From Gammaproteobacteria bacterium (GTDB lineage: Bacteria > Pseudomonadota > Gammaproteobacteria > SZUA-152): a DNA stretch of 64,000 nucleotides. A model generated the notes under the pieces. The model worked only from the letters and a program-made list of their open reading frames with translations. It did no database searches and was not told where the DNA came from. Position numbers and translations under genes: made by a program. How positions within the stretch are numbered: position 1 is the stretch's first letter; each line of letters starts with the position of its first letter. This document shows, piece after piece, positions 1 through 9,223 of this stretch. The DNA is taken from assembly GCA_029882975.1 (NCBI GenBank), contig JAOUJW010000021.1, positions 1 through 64,000 on the forward strand, read 5' to 3'.

Positions 1-82
1 CCATGCCGCCGCCCATGCCGCCGCCCATGCCGCCGCCCATGCCGCCGCCCATACCGCCGCCCATACCGCCGCCCATTCCACC
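1..82. repeat. 12-bp tandem repeat (GGGM-coding)
   Basis: About seven tandem units of 12 bp, read on the minus strand as GGCGGCATGGGC or GGCGGTATGGGC. The unit length is a multiple of three, so gain or loss of copies changes protein length but not frame. The left edge is cut by the window. Confidence 0.85.
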
Positions 83-85
83 CAT
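1..85 (-). CDS. Gly/Met-repeat protein, N-terminal fragment (runs off the window)
   Basis: The minus strand has ATG at 85-83, preceded by an AGGAGA-type ribosome binding site about 6 bases upstream. The 28 visible codons read MGGM followed by repeated GGGM units, so this stretch is almost only glycine and methionine. The rest lies outside the window, so no family can be given. Met-rich repeats occur in some copper- or silver-handling proteins and Gly-rich ones in structural or disordered segments; neither is shown here. There is no hydrophobic signal sequence at the start. Confidence is moderate that this is a real start, because the ribosome binding site and the phase-preserving 12-base repeat fit coding DNA. 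Confidence 0.6.
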   Translation of the reverse strand, partial: MGGMGGGMGGGMGGGMGGGMGGGMGGGM

Positions 86-638
86 AGTCTTTCTCCTGAT
101 TAAGTTAATGTTAAGGTTTAAAAGTTAAGGTACAACTTGTTTGGGTGACCGAAACGTAGGTTATCGGATTACAAAAAAAATCACCCACACAGCTGCAATT
201 ATGGCTTGCAAAACGAAAAATTCAATATCTAAGTTTGTTAACTTATTGATCAACAATGTATCCCTTGTTTATAAATTCCCAATTAAACTAGTCGGTTAGA
301 GTGGAATTGGCGTTGCAGTTACTGTATTTTGCGCGAAAATGAATAAAATGTATGCGAATCGCTCAAAATAGGTGTCTACGTAAAAGGCTGGCTTTGAGAA
401 TGATATATGAAAATCATGTTAGCATTTGAATATTAATGATAAATATCAATTTTCTAAATGGCGCAATTTTTGTGGTGCAAATAAAATAGGGAATACATAG
501 GTATAAAATAATTAAAACTAAGTAGGTATTTTGTGTAACTCACAATTTCTCTAAAGTTTTTTTTCGCCTTCTTGAAATTTTTTAGCCATAATGGCATGAG
601 TGTTTTTCTTTAGAACCAGTCGACCGGTATCTCATATA
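86..638. other. A+T-rich divergent intergenic region
   Basis: About 550 bases between the minus-strand Gly/Met protein and the plus-strand MFS/SpeE fusion. It is A+T rich and must hold promoters for both divergent genes, but I see no clear sigma-70 pair, no operator palindrome and no small ORF with a ribosome binding site. Confidence 0.5.
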
Positions 639-3600
639 ATGATAAAAATTGCTGCTGCTTTCTTATTACTTTCAGGTATTGCCAGTTTAACCTATCAAGT
701 GGCGTGGGTACGCTTGTTGGGCTTGAGCATGGGTTCCACCAGCGCTTCCATCAGTACTGTGTTAGCCGCCTTTTTTCTCGGCTTGGCGATGGGCAGTTAT
801 TTGGCGGAACGTATTACTCGCAACAACATCGATAGCCTGAAAGTTTATATTTATTTAGAAGTCGTAATTGGTTTGGCCGGGCTGGCGCTGTTACCCATTT
901 TGCTAAATCTGGACTCCTATCTGGCTGCGGCGCAACTGGGTTTGACTATCCCCATCAAGTTTGCTTTGACCATGGCCTTACTGATCATACCCACCATATG
1001 TATGGGGGCGACTTTCCCGGTGATGGCCTCCTTGCTGATTCGAAGAAATCACGAGGTGGGTTTACGCATGAGCCAGTTGTACAGCCTGAATACAGCCGGA
1101 GCGGTGTTGGGTGCAGCTTTGGCGGGGTTTGTGTTTATTCCCAAATGGGGACTGGATGGTGCGGTCTACATCGCATTCTCCATCAATATGCTCATTGTCA
1201 TTGCAGCGATCTACCTCGACAGGACCTTGAGCTTGCCGCCGTTGGAAGTGAAGCCATCTGATGTTGGTGAAGAAGACGCGCGTGGGGAAGCTCCCTTTCG
1301 TGGTCGTGCCTTGATTGTATTATTTGCTACGGGCTTGGTGGCAATTGCCAGTGAGGTGGGTTGGACCAAATACCTATCTATTTTTACCGGAACAACGATT
1401 TACGGCTTTGCTGCAATTCTCACTGTGTTTCTCATCGGGATTGCGGCGGGATCCTGGGCGATTAGATCGCATTTGGAGAAGATTCAACGGCCGGATGTGT
1501 GGATGGCCTTGGGTTTGCTGCTCTTGGGAGCGTCTCTATTGTTAACTCGGGCAGGTCTTGCGGTGATTCCTCCCTTGTACAGTGCGGTGAATCATCTGCC
1601 GGGCTCGGTTGCCAATACAGTGAAATATACCTTGGTTTTTCTTTTACTGTTTCCGCCTACCTTTATATTCGGTGCCTTGTTTCCCTTAAACCTAAAGCTG
1701 TATTGCGGCAGCTTGCATGGTGTTCGTACCCGCATTGGTCGAGCTTACGCGGTTAATACCGTGGCCAGTATTTTTGGTTCGGTTATGGCCGGATTCTGGA
1801 TCATACCGCAGTATGGTACGGATGCTTTGTTAACGGTAGTGGCGATTTTCGTATTGCTAATACCCTTATTATTTGTGCCAACATTTGCCCGTGCGGCGCC
1901 ACGTTATGCCATTCCTGTGATCGCCGTATTGCTGGTGTTATCCAACTGGGTGTTTCCCCACATCAGCTATAAACAACTCATTAAGTCGGTGCAATACAAG
2001 TATGATACGGACGCACTTTCCGGGCGTACACCGGAAGTGGTGTATATTAAGGAGGGTAAAGCCGGGGTCATCAGTATGGTGTCTTACAATGGGCGTCATA
2101 TGAAGTTGCAAAATAATGGCTTGAACGAATCCCTGATTGACACCGAAGATGAGCGCAATGTGTTGCTGGTGGAAACTTTGCTGGGATTGGTGCCGTATAT
2201 TTTGGCGGAAAACCCTAAGAATGCCTTTGTGGTGGGGTTTGGCGGGGGAATTACCACCCGTTCTTTGACCTTGACTCAACTGGAGTCCATTAAAGTCGTC
2301 GAGTTGGAGCCCGCCGTTGTTGAAGCCGGACGTTTTATTGCCAAAGGTGAAATAGCCGCATTGAAAGATCCGCGAGTGGTGTTGGAGTTTAATGATGCGC
2401 GAAACACACTGCTTTTGGAGAATAACCGCTATGACATCATTGTGGCTCAACCCTCACATCCTTGGTTGGCGCGTGCGTCTACAGTGTTTACCCAAGAGTT
2501 TTTTCAAATCGTGGCAACCCGCTTGAATCCGGGTGGGGTTTACGGTCAATGGGTGAATCTGTTTAATATGGATGCCACCACCTTAAAATCCCTATTCAAT
2601 GCGTTTTATGGCGTGTTTGAACACGGGGTGGTTGTCGCCAATATCAGTTCCGGTGATCTGATTATGTTGGGTAGCAAACACAAACTTGTGTTTGATTATG
2701 ATCGTATGTCGGACCGCATGGCGGAGCCCAAGGTTAAAGACGCATTAAATTTTAGAGAAATTTATGAGCCGCAGGATTTGTTCTGGTATTTCAGCTTAAG
2801 TCGGGATCAGGCTCTGCAGGCGGCAGCGGGCGTGGAGGCTAACAGCGATATTAATATTTTTTCCGAGGTGCGTTTGTCTGCATTGCATGGACAACCCAAA
2901 GGTGAGGAGGATCCCTATGGGTTTTTAAGAGAGCATTATCGCTTGGCAATTGCGGATTATTTGAATGGTGATGTGACGCGGAAGCTCTATGCGTTTAGCC
3001 GTAGAGTCTATGGTTGGAATGAGCCGGAAATGGCAATGCATGTGGCCAGACAGCTGGATTCCCGCGACGAAATTCTGGCGCGCGCGGTGCGGTTTGAAAA
3101 CGTGTGGCGTACCGGAGATTTGGTGCAAGCGGAATCACAATTTGCAGAACACGAACAATGGTCAGACGACAGTCTCAGGTTATACGCTATGATGTTGTCG
3201 GATTACGGTAAAGTGGAAAAGGCGCTGGAAGTTATTGCCCGAATTCAAGATGTCGGTATTCGCAATGCCATGCGTGCCTGGTACTTATATGAACAGCAAC
3301 AATGGACGCGTTTGTTGCGTTTGAAAACCACCAGTGCAGATGAGTTGAGCTGGCAGTTGCAGGCCCTGGCTCGAAAAGACTTGCTGAAAGCCGGAAAGCG
3401 CATGCTGGAAATCAAAGATAATACCTGGTTAACCATACCACACTACCGTTTGTTGGCTCGGTATTCTGCTGCCATAGGTGATACAGCCAATGTGACCTTG
3501 TATTCACGACGGATGTTAAAGGAAGTGGACGCGACTGTTAAACGTTTATCTCTATATGTTGAGACGGCGTTGAAGAATGAGCACGTACAGGAAGCGGAGC

Positions 3601-3719
3601 AGCTTTTGGGTAAGATTGCTCTGTTGAATCCTGAAGCTAAAGAAATCTTAAATCTTAAATCGCTTATTGCCAAAAAGCGCGAAAACTTAAGCAGTCTTCA
3701 GGCGAATAACTTCAAATAG
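639..3719 (+). CDS. Fused MFS-type membrane / spermidine-synthase-like protein with C-terminal helical region
   Basis: About 1,026 residues. The first ~450 residues form two blocks of transmembrane helices, beginning with the LSGIASLTYQVAWVRLLG segment typical of the fused MFS/spermidine synthase family. A Rossmann SAM-type domain follows: glycine loop GFGGGITT near residue 533, acidic strand end VVELEP, NDAR near 584 and QPSHPW near 603 where true spermidine synthases keep an Asp motif. The last ~300 residues are helical and TPR-like. The QPSHPW variant makes polyamine synthesis doubtful; the true substrate is unknown. A GTG at 600 in the same frame would add 13 residues; neither start has a good ribosome binding site, and I prefer ATG 639 because family members begin near this hydrophobic segment. 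Confidence 0.8.
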   Translation: MIKIAAAFLLLSGIASLTYQVAWVRLLGLSMGSTSASISTVLAAFFLGLAMGSYLAERITRNNIDSLKVYIYLEVVIGLAGLALLPILLNLDSYLAAAQLGLTIPIKFALTMALLIIPTICMGATFPVMASLLIRRNHEVGLRMSQLYSLNTAGAVLGAALAGFVFIPKWGLDGAVYIAFSINMLIVIAAIYLDRTLSLPPLEVKPSDVGEEDARGEAPFRGRALIVLFATGLVAIASEVGWTKYLSIFTGTTIYGFAAILTVFLIGIAAGSWAIRSHLEKIQRPDVWMALGLLLLGASLLLTRAGLAVIPPLYSAVNHLPGSVANTVKYTLVFLLLFPPTFIFGALFPLNLKLYCGSLHGVRTRIGRAYAVNTVASIFGSVMAGFWIIPQYGTDALLTVVAIFVLLIPLLFVPTFARAAPRYAIPVIAVLLVLSNWVFPHISYKQLIKSVQYKYDTDALSGRTPEVVYIKEGKAGVISMVSYNGRHMKLQNNGLNESLIDTEDERNVLLVETLLGLVPYILAENPKNAFVVGFGGGITTRSLTLTQLESIKVVELEPAVVEAGRFIAKGEIAALKDPRVVLEFNDARNTLLLENNRYDIIVAQPSHPWLARASTVFTQEFFQIVATRLNPGGVYGQWVNLFNMDATTLKSLFNAFYGVFEHGVVVANISSGDLIMLGSKHKLVFDYDRMSDRMAEPKVKDALNFREIYEPQDLFWYFSLSRDQALQAAAGVEANSDINIFSEVRLSALHGQPKGEEDPYGFLREHYRLAIADYLNGDVTRKLYAFSRRVYGWNEPEMAMHVARQLDSRDEILARAVRFENVWRTGDLVQAESQFAEHEQWSDDSLRLYAMMLSDYGKVEKALEVIARIQDVGIRNAMRAWYLYEQQQWTRLLRLKTTSADELSWQLQALARKDLLKAGKRMLEIKDNTWLTIPHYRLLARYSAAIGDTANVTLYSRRMLKEVDATVKRLSLYVETALKNEHVQEAEQLLGKIALLNPEAKEILNLKSLIAKKRENLSSLQANNFK

Positions 3720-3738
3720 CATAATCCAATCCCTGGTA

Positions 3739-3758
3739 GGGTGGTGTTCCGACCACCC
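3739..3758. repeat. Hairpin GGGTGGT/ACCACCC after the MFS/SpeE gene
   Basis: Perfect 7-bp inverted repeat with a 6-base loop, 20 bases after the stop codon. It has no T tract, so it is a weak terminator candidate or a REP-like palindrome. Confidence 0.5.
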
Positions 3759-3882
3759 CAAGGCTGTAATTTCCTCTTCGGTTTGTGTCAATATCGACCC
3801 TTCAGGACTCTGTTTCTTTTTGCCGCATTTGTAATGGTCAACACCGCCGGTGTTCAGCGTTCGCGCCTTCGGGATCGATTTG

Positions 3883-3904
3883 CGGGATGGCGCATGCTAT
3901 CCCG
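3883..3904. repeat. 9-bp stem palindrome
   Basis: CGGGATGGC pairs with GCTATCCCG (one G-T pair) around a GCAT loop. No gene is nearby; possibly a small dispersed repeat. Confidence 0.45.
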
Positions 3905-3921
3905 AATGCTATGATGACTCT

Positions 3922-3966
3922 TTGTTGTAAATTACGTTGTTGTAAATTACGTTGTTGTAAATTACG
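3922..3966. repeat. Three perfect 15-bp tandem repeats
   Basis: TTGTTGTAAATTACG occurs three times in direct succession (3922-3936, 3937-3951, 3952-3966). The unit is divisible by three but no credible gene spans it. Confidence 0.9.
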
Positions 3967-4601
3967 TCACTCCTAAACGGTGAGGTAATGGTGTCTGGTA
4001 GTGTTCCTGTATCTATTCTCTCCCACTGTTTTCTCCGGCCCTTAGCGGTTTTGCAACGGTTCACGCTTGTAGGTCTCGCGGATTAAAATGGCGCGTTATG
4101 AAATGAGTATGTAAAGCGTAACCCGCCACCCGGTGGGGTTACTGAGTGTTAAAGCACCATCGTTGTGCAGCTGAAAACTTGCAAAGATAAAATGTGTTCA
4201 CGCTGAATCGTTGTATAAATGGTTTTGTGAGAGTGGTGGGTTGTGCTTTATTATCGTTCAAATTTTGCTCAGATGTTAAGAGTAAGCTGAACCAAAACTG
4301 AAGGGGTTTTATTGCTTGATTGCTTGGTGCTTTATTAATGTTTACGTTACAGATAGAGAACTGTTTTTAAATAAGGCATGACATCAAGCGTTTAGTAAGC
4401 TTAATAAGATAATTCTTAAATTCTGATTTACAGATTTGTAACAGTGCTGTTACTTGCTTGCTCTGCGCTAATTTAAAATAGATCTAAATATGATGTGTGG
4501 ATTCGTCGTTTGTCCCATCGTCGTTTTTCCATATACACAGGACTTGTTTGTTCGACTTTAAACGTTGACATGATATGCGAGATTGGTCTAGCATCTTGGG
4601 C

Positions 4602-4638
4602 TTATTAAATAGTCGACTTATTTAATAAAATTTTTTTT
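4602..4638 (+). terminator. A+T-rich hairpin followed by T8
   Basis: TTATTAAATA and TATTTAATAA form a perfect 10-bp stem with a 7-base loop; AA and then eight T follow. It has the form of an intrinsic terminator, but the stem is weak because it is all A-T, and no gene ends just upstream. A TTGACA at 4565-4570 with a poor -10 lies just before it. Confidence 0.35.
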
Positions 4639-4655
4639 AATAAGAATATACTAAT

Positions 4656-4802
4656 ATGCAGAAGCGTACTGAACATGGAGACGCATTCGAATTATTAGAG
4701 TCGCTCTCTGATGGCGCGGCAATGAGGACGGTCTTCACGTCTTATGTTAGTGGTTCAAGTAAAGGGCGGGTGAAGGCAATAGGACATTACTGGATACAAT
4801 AA
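4656..4802 (+). CDS. Possible small ORF, 48 codons, unknown
   Basis: ATG 4656 to TAA 4802 encodes 48 residues of balanced composition that include an LLESLSDG segment. There is no clear ribosome binding site and no recognised family. It lies just after an A+T-rich hairpin. It may be a remnant or noncoding. Confidence 0.2.
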   Translation: MQKRTEHGDAFELLESLSDGAAMRTVFTSYVSGSSKGRVKAIGHYWIQ

Positions 4803-5400
4803 AAACGTGGGGAGAAATTCTAAGTCACACTGGTTCGTTTTAAGCAAACCATCTTGAATTGTTAATAATAATACGATGGTGAGCTCGCAGAAGTGCTGCA
4901 CAGGTATTCGTGTTTGGGGAAGCAGGGAATGCAGGGTCTACGCAGTTAGCGTGAAAAAAATGAAACGGGCGGTGCTGTGAACATCAATTGCTTTAGTGGC
5001 CACAACCGGATTTACGATGGCTTAAAAGCAGTGATGAATAACTAATCTTTGAGCTTGTTTAAATACAGGATTTTTCGTTGGGTTTAACACCTTTCGAGAA
5101 ACCAGTGGCCTGTATTGCTTGGCGCTTAGGTAATGTGCGAAGCAGGAATACGCTTTTAAAGAGGTTGGTTTTGGCTTTCCATAAGGGTACGGTTTTGGGC
5201 TGATCATAGTGATCTGGTCCTGTAAGTGTGATCTGACTTCGAGTTGGATACGGTAGGGTTGCTGGAGAAACCTCCCGGACTGCGGGTGCGGGAAGTTTGC
5301 AAGTTTAGTTTGTAGTTTGAGATCGTGCTGGTACGCGTAGCGCAAAGTGCAAATTAATACGAATTGAAGAGTTGGATGCTAATAAAAATAGAGGGTTGAG

Positions 5401-6054
5401 ATGGCAGTAAACAATCGTTCAAATAGTTCATGGAGACTGATTAAACAAAAGGTGCCGTTACATCCTGGGCGCGATTGCGACCGGTTGAGATGGTTTGGGC
5501 ACAGAGGTTTAACAGTCGCATTTTTGTTTGGTTTGATGTGGCTGGTGCCAGTGGTGGTATCGGCGGGTGAACCGGTACCTCCGGGTGGCAGTCACAATGG
5601 TGAAGATGTCCCTCAGCCTATTGAGTTTCCCCATGACGTTCATGTTAAAAAAGACGGAATCAATTGCATGTACTGCCACACATACGCCAGACGCAGTAAG
5701 GTGGCAGGTATTCCTCCCACCAGCAAATGCATGGGTTGTCACAAGCAAATCGCAACAGATAAACCACGCATTCAAAAACTGACAGAGTACTGGACGAAAA
5801 AACAGTCACCGAACTGGAAAAAGGTGCACGATGTTCCGGACTTTGTTCACTTCACGCATGAAAAGCATTTAAAGAAATTCGTTTTTGACAGGGATTTCCC
5901 CGTGGAAAACGTCAAGGAAGTGTGCGCGTTTTGTCACGGTGATGTTGAAAATATGACCGTCGCCAAAAAAGTTAAGCCGCTCAATATGGGTTGGTGTAAA
6001 AGCTGTCATGAAGCTAACGGTGGCCCCGGCGATTGCTGGAAGTGTCACAAATAG
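5401..6054 (+). CDS. actA: ActA, pentaheme c-type cytochrome of alternative complex III
   Basis: A 217-residue protein with one N-terminal membrane anchor (about residues 37-55) and a periplasmic domain holding five CxxCH haem-c sites at residues 89-93, 110-114, 175-179, 199-203 and 212-216. In alternative complex III, ActA carries electrons from the iron-sulfur subunit toward the cytochrome c acceptor. Five haems fit ActA; the related Qrc complex of sulfate reducers has a hexahaem subunit. A GAGGG ribosome binding site precedes ATG 5401. It is first of seven genes in the same order as known act operons. Haem count and context make the call firm. Confidence 0.93.
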   Translation: MAVNNRSNSSWRLIKQKVPLHPGRDCDRLRWFGHRGLTVAFLFGLMWLVPVVVSAGEPVPPGGSHNGEDVPQPIEFPHDVHVKKDGINCMYCHTYARRSKVAGIPPTSKCMGCHKQIATDKPRIQKLTEYWTKKQSPNWKKVHDVPDFVHFTHEKHLKKFVFDRDFPVENVKEVCAFCHGDVENMTVAKKVKPLNMGWCKSCHEANGGPGDCWKCHK

Positions 6055-6130
6055 AGCGAGTGCGGTTTTAAAAAGGCATTTGAAAGGGCCGGTATGATTG
6101 GGCCTGAAACTGAATTAAACGGGTAATATT

Positions 6131-8341
6131 ATGAGCGGAACAATCAATCGAAGAAGTTTTTTGAAAATGATGGGCTGGGGCGGTGCTGGAGCTGCGCTCA
6201 GCGGTTGTGACCTGCCAACAACAGTCACCTTAGAAGAAGGTAAGGAAGATGTTGTTTCTTATCTTATGCCGGAGGAATATGTGATACCGGGTGTGGGCGT
6301 ATGGTATGCATCCACCTGCACTCAATGCGCTGCTGCCTGCGGAACCCACGGTCGCGTACGTGAAGGACGCGTTTTGAAAATGGAAGGTAATCCGGTGTCT
6401 CCCCTAAACAAGGGGAAACTGTGCATGATGGGGCAGGCCGGTGTACAGGGGCACTATCATCCTGACCGAATTACCGAGCCGCAGATCCGCAAAAACGGCA
6501 GTTTAACACGGGTTAGTTGGGATCAGGCATTTGCTACCATTCAGGAAAAAGTGGGAGCCGCCGGCGAGAAGGTTGCGTGGTTTACCGGAAGCATCAGTGG
6601 CCATCAAAAGGTTTTACTGGATAATCATCTGGGTGCCTTGGGCTCCAACAACCATTTTGTTCATGAAGTGTTGAATACCGCGGTATGGCAAGCGGTAAGT
6701 AAAGATATGCTGGGTGATGCCAGTCCCAATTTACGCATCGATAAATCGGATTTAGTGTTGTCGTTCGGTGCTGACTTTTTGGGAACCTGGATGAGTTCTC
6801 CAGTGCACTTTGCCACTCAATACGCCAAATTTCGCACCAAGAAAGAACGCGGCATGCTGGTACAGATTGAACCAAAAATGACTTTGACCGGCGGTAGTGC
6901 TGACTGGTGGTTGCCGTCCAAACCCGGCAGTGAAGGTTTGATTGCTTTGGCCTTGGCCAATGAGCTAATCACCACTTACTCCAAAGATACAACGGCATTG
7001 AGTGATGAGACGGTAGCTCTGATTAAGCAAAACGACGTGGCCTCTGTTGCAAAGGCGACGGGAATGAGTGCCGAACAAATTAAGAAATTGGCTGCCTTGG
7101 CTGCGCGTAAGAAAAACGTGCTGGCTCTGGCGGGAGCGCCGGTGGAAGGTCACACCAACGGATACGCTGCAGTATCCGCCATTATGGTGTTGAACGTGTT
7201 GTTGGGCAGCGTGGGTAAAACCATCGAATCCGGCGGGGCGTTTCCCTTCGCGCAATTACAAGCGCGCAGTGGTAATAGCGGGGATTTACTTAGATTTACT
7301 GAGGCTGCCAAAGCATCCAAGCTGGACGTGGTGTTTTTTCATGGCAGTAATCCCGTGTACAGTGCGCCCAACAGTGTCGGCATGGAAGCGGCGTTGAAAA
7401 ACGTTGGGTTAAAAGTGGCTATCAGCCAATTTAACAACGAGACCACGGCAATGGCCGATGTGATTCTGCCGGAGTCCTCCTATCTGGAAGACTGGGGTAC
7501 CCATGTTGGTTCGCATCAGGCAGAACAAAATGTCATAGGTATGCAGCAACCCCTTATGGAAAAGCTCTATGAAAACACCAAAGGCTTGGGAGATGTGTTG
7601 CTTGCTCTGTTGAAACAGGCGAAGCAAGCCGAGTACGGGCAATACGCAGATTATTATGCGTATTTACGCCACGCCTTTAGCAGCATGCCTGCGTCTTACA
7701 AATCGGACCCGGCTTCAGACGAGCACTCCTGGAACAATGTATTGGCTAATGGTGTGATTAACGTTGAAACCACAGATCAGCCCCTAAGTGTCGCTAAAGT
7801 GGCTTTAAGCGCCCCTGCGATATCGGCGGATGATTCTCAATATCCATTGCACTTAGTGCCTTCCGGGCGTTTGGGCTTGTGGGATGGGCGTCACGCCAAT
7901 CTTCCTTGGTTGCAGGAAGCTCCGGACCAGATCAGTAAAGTGGTGTGGGATTCGTGGGCAGAGTTGCACCCCAATACGGCTAAGAAACTGGGAATTAAAT
8001 CCGGAAATATTATTAAGGTGCAATCCAAACAGGGTGAAGTAAAACTTAAAGCCGTGTTGCTGAAAAGTACACACCCGGATGTCATCGCTATTCCTATGGG
8101 GCAGGGTCATACCGAGTACGGTCGCTATGCTACCGGTCTTGGGGTGAACCCCTTAAAAATTCTGGCCACGGAAACCGAGTCCAAAACCGGAGAGTTGGCC
8201 ATGTATGCAACACGAGTCAAAGTTAGTAAGACTAATGATGATGATGTGGTGGTGAAAATGGGAAGCAGCGATACTCAAATGGGACGTAAGTTTGTGGTTA
8301 CCGTACCTGTCGCTCAGGTCCGACGTACGGAAGGAGTGTAA
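6131..8341 (+). CDS. actB1: ActB1, molybdopterin-oxidoreductase-like subunit of alternative complex III
   Basis: 736 residues of the complex-iron-sulfur molybdoenzyme fold. The N terminus is a Tat signal (NRRSFLK) followed by SGC at residue 26, so it looks like a Tat-exported lipoprotein. Cysteines 63, 66, 70 and 98 (C-x2-C-x3-C-x27-C) could bind a [4Fe-4S] cluster. In the characterised alternative complex III this domain carries no molybdenum and, as I recall, no cluster, so the retained cysteines are notable. In known complexes B1 is usually fused to the ferredoxin-like B2; here B2 is the next gene, 3 bases downstream. Whether it binds molybdopterin cannot be told by eye. Confidence 0.9.
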   Translation: MSGTINRRSFLKMMGWGGAGAALSGCDLPTTVTLEEGKEDVVSYLMPEEYVIPGVGVWYASTCTQCAAACGTHGRVREGRVLKMEGNPVSPLNKGKLCMMGQAGVQGHYHPDRITEPQIRKNGSLTRVSWDQAFATIQEKVGAAGEKVAWFTGSISGHQKVLLDNHLGALGSNNHFVHEVLNTAVWQAVSKDMLGDASPNLRIDKSDLVLSFGADFLGTWMSSPVHFATQYAKFRTKKERGMLVQIEPKMTLTGGSADWWLPSKPGSEGLIALALANELITTYSKDTTALSDETVALIKQNDVASVAKATGMSAEQIKKLAALAARKKNVLALAGAPVEGHTNGYAAVSAIMVLNVLLGSVGKTIESGGAFPFAQLQARSGNSGDLLRFTEAAKASKLDVVFFHGSNPVYSAPNSVGMEAALKNVGLKVAISQFNNETTAMADVILPESSYLEDWGTHVGSHQAEQNVIGMQQPLMEKLYENTKGLGDVLLALLKQAKQAEYGQYADYYAYLRHAFSSMPASYKSDPASDEHSWNNVLANGVINVETTDQPLSVAKVALSAPAISADDSQYPLHLVPSGRLGLWDGRHANLPWLQEAPDQISKVVWDSWAELHPNTAKKLGIKSGNIIKVQSKQGEVKLKAVLLKSTHPDVIAIPMGQGHTEYGRYATGLGVNPLKILATETESKTGELAMYATRVKVSKTNDDDVVVKMGSSDTQMGRKFVVTVPVAQVRRTEGV

Positions 8342-8344
8342 GCG

Positions 8345-9178
8345 ATGTCATTGAGCAATGTTTTAAACAACTGGTCGGAATTTAGAAAAGGTGCCGAGGA
8401 AGGTGGGCACCATAAATACGAGCATAAATGGGCAATGGCCATTAACCTGGATTTGTGTATTGGCTGTAACGCTTGTTCCACAGCTTGTTACGCTGAGAAC
8501 AACCTGGCCGTTGTAGGTAAAGAACGTTTCGAAAAAGGTCAGGCTATGCACTGGTTGCGGGTCGAACGTTATTGGGATCAATCCGAGAAAGAGTTTCCGG
8601 AGCAGGGTGCCAGTTATTTGCCTATGATGTGCCAGCAATGTAATTCAGCCACTTGTGAGCCGGTGTGTCCTGTGGCAGCAACCTATCACACGCCCGACGG
8701 GCTCAATGCACAAGTTTATAATCGTTGTATCGGTTCACGTTATTGTTCCAATAACTGTCCGTTCCGTGTGCGTTATTTTAACTTTTATTCCTACTACGAG
8801 TCTTCCTGGCCGGAGCCACTGCATATGCAGTTAAATCCGGACTTAACGGTACGCGACAAGGGCGTTATGGAGAAGTGCACTTTCTGTATCCAGCGTATTC
8901 GTACCGCAAAAGACAAAGCCAAAATGGAAGACCGTAAAGTGATTGATGGCGAATTCCAAACCGCTTGTGCTCAAGCCTGTCCCACATCTGCCATAGTGTT
9001 TGGTGATTCTATGGACGAGAACAGTCAGGTGAGCCAGTTATGGAAAAAACATGAAGTGAAAATGGGTCTGTACAAGCAGAATAAAACCGAACCGCAAAAA
9101 CGCGGCTACCGGATTTTTGAGGAGCTGAATGTGGATCCTTCCATCATGTATTTGGAAAGGGTGCGGGAAGAAGCCTAA
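8345..9178 (+). CDS. actB2: ActB2, four-cluster iron-sulfur subunit of alternative complex III
   Basis: 277 residues, NrfC/PsrB-type ferredoxin. Four cysteine groups are visible: C38/41/44/48, C96/99/104/108, C128/134/138 and C178/181/208/212. The third group has Ser131 where a fourth cysteine would be, giving three ligands, consistent with the single [3Fe-4S] plus three [4Fe-4S] clusters known for ActB. It should pass electrons between the quinol site in ActC and the haems of ActA. It has no signal peptide of its own and would travel with the Tat-exported B1. It follows actB1 almost without gap. Confidence 0.93.
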   Translation: MSLSNVLNNWSEFRKGAEEGGHHKYEHKWAMAINLDLCIGCNACSTACYAENNLAVVGKERFEKGQAMHWLRVERYWDQSEKEFPEQGASYLPMMCQQCNSATCEPVCPVAATYHTPDGLNAQVYNRCIGSRYCSNNCPFRVRYFNFYSYYESSWPEPLHMQLNPDLTVRDKGVMEKCTFCIQRIRTAKDKAKMEDRKVIDGEFQTACAQACPTSAIVFGDSMDENSQVSQLWKKHEVKMGLYKQNKTEPQKRGYRIFEELNVDPSIMYLERVREEA

Positions 9179-9223
9179 CTTTTTTCAATTCGACAATAAT
9201 GCAAAAAATGGTGAATTGTTGTT

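Larger units (their letters stand above)
3720..5400. other. 1.7-kb region without a convincing gene
   Basis: Between the MFS/SpeE fusion and actA. It holds several short palindromes (3739-3758, 3883-3904, 4118-4142, 4602-4628), a 15-bp triplicated repeat (3922-3966) and a weak 48-codon ORF (4656-4802). The longest reading frame, on the minus strand at 5022-5345, has few acidic residues and no recognisable family. The final 50 bases contain the actA ribosome binding site. The region may be decayed DNA or a collection of small mobile repeats. Confidence 0.55.

Noticed and set aside
1938-2450. 170-codon minus-strand frame inside the MFS/SpeE gene
   Set aside because: A shadow of the plus-strand gene with His/Gln-rich, low-complexity content.
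5022-5345. 107-codon minus-strand reading frame upstream of actA
   Set aside because: Few acidic residues, no ribosome binding site, no recognisable family; probably chance.
6131-8341. ActB1 as a working molybdenum enzyme
   Set aside because: The act context argues for the non-catalytic subunit; no molybdenum ligand could be identified with confidence.
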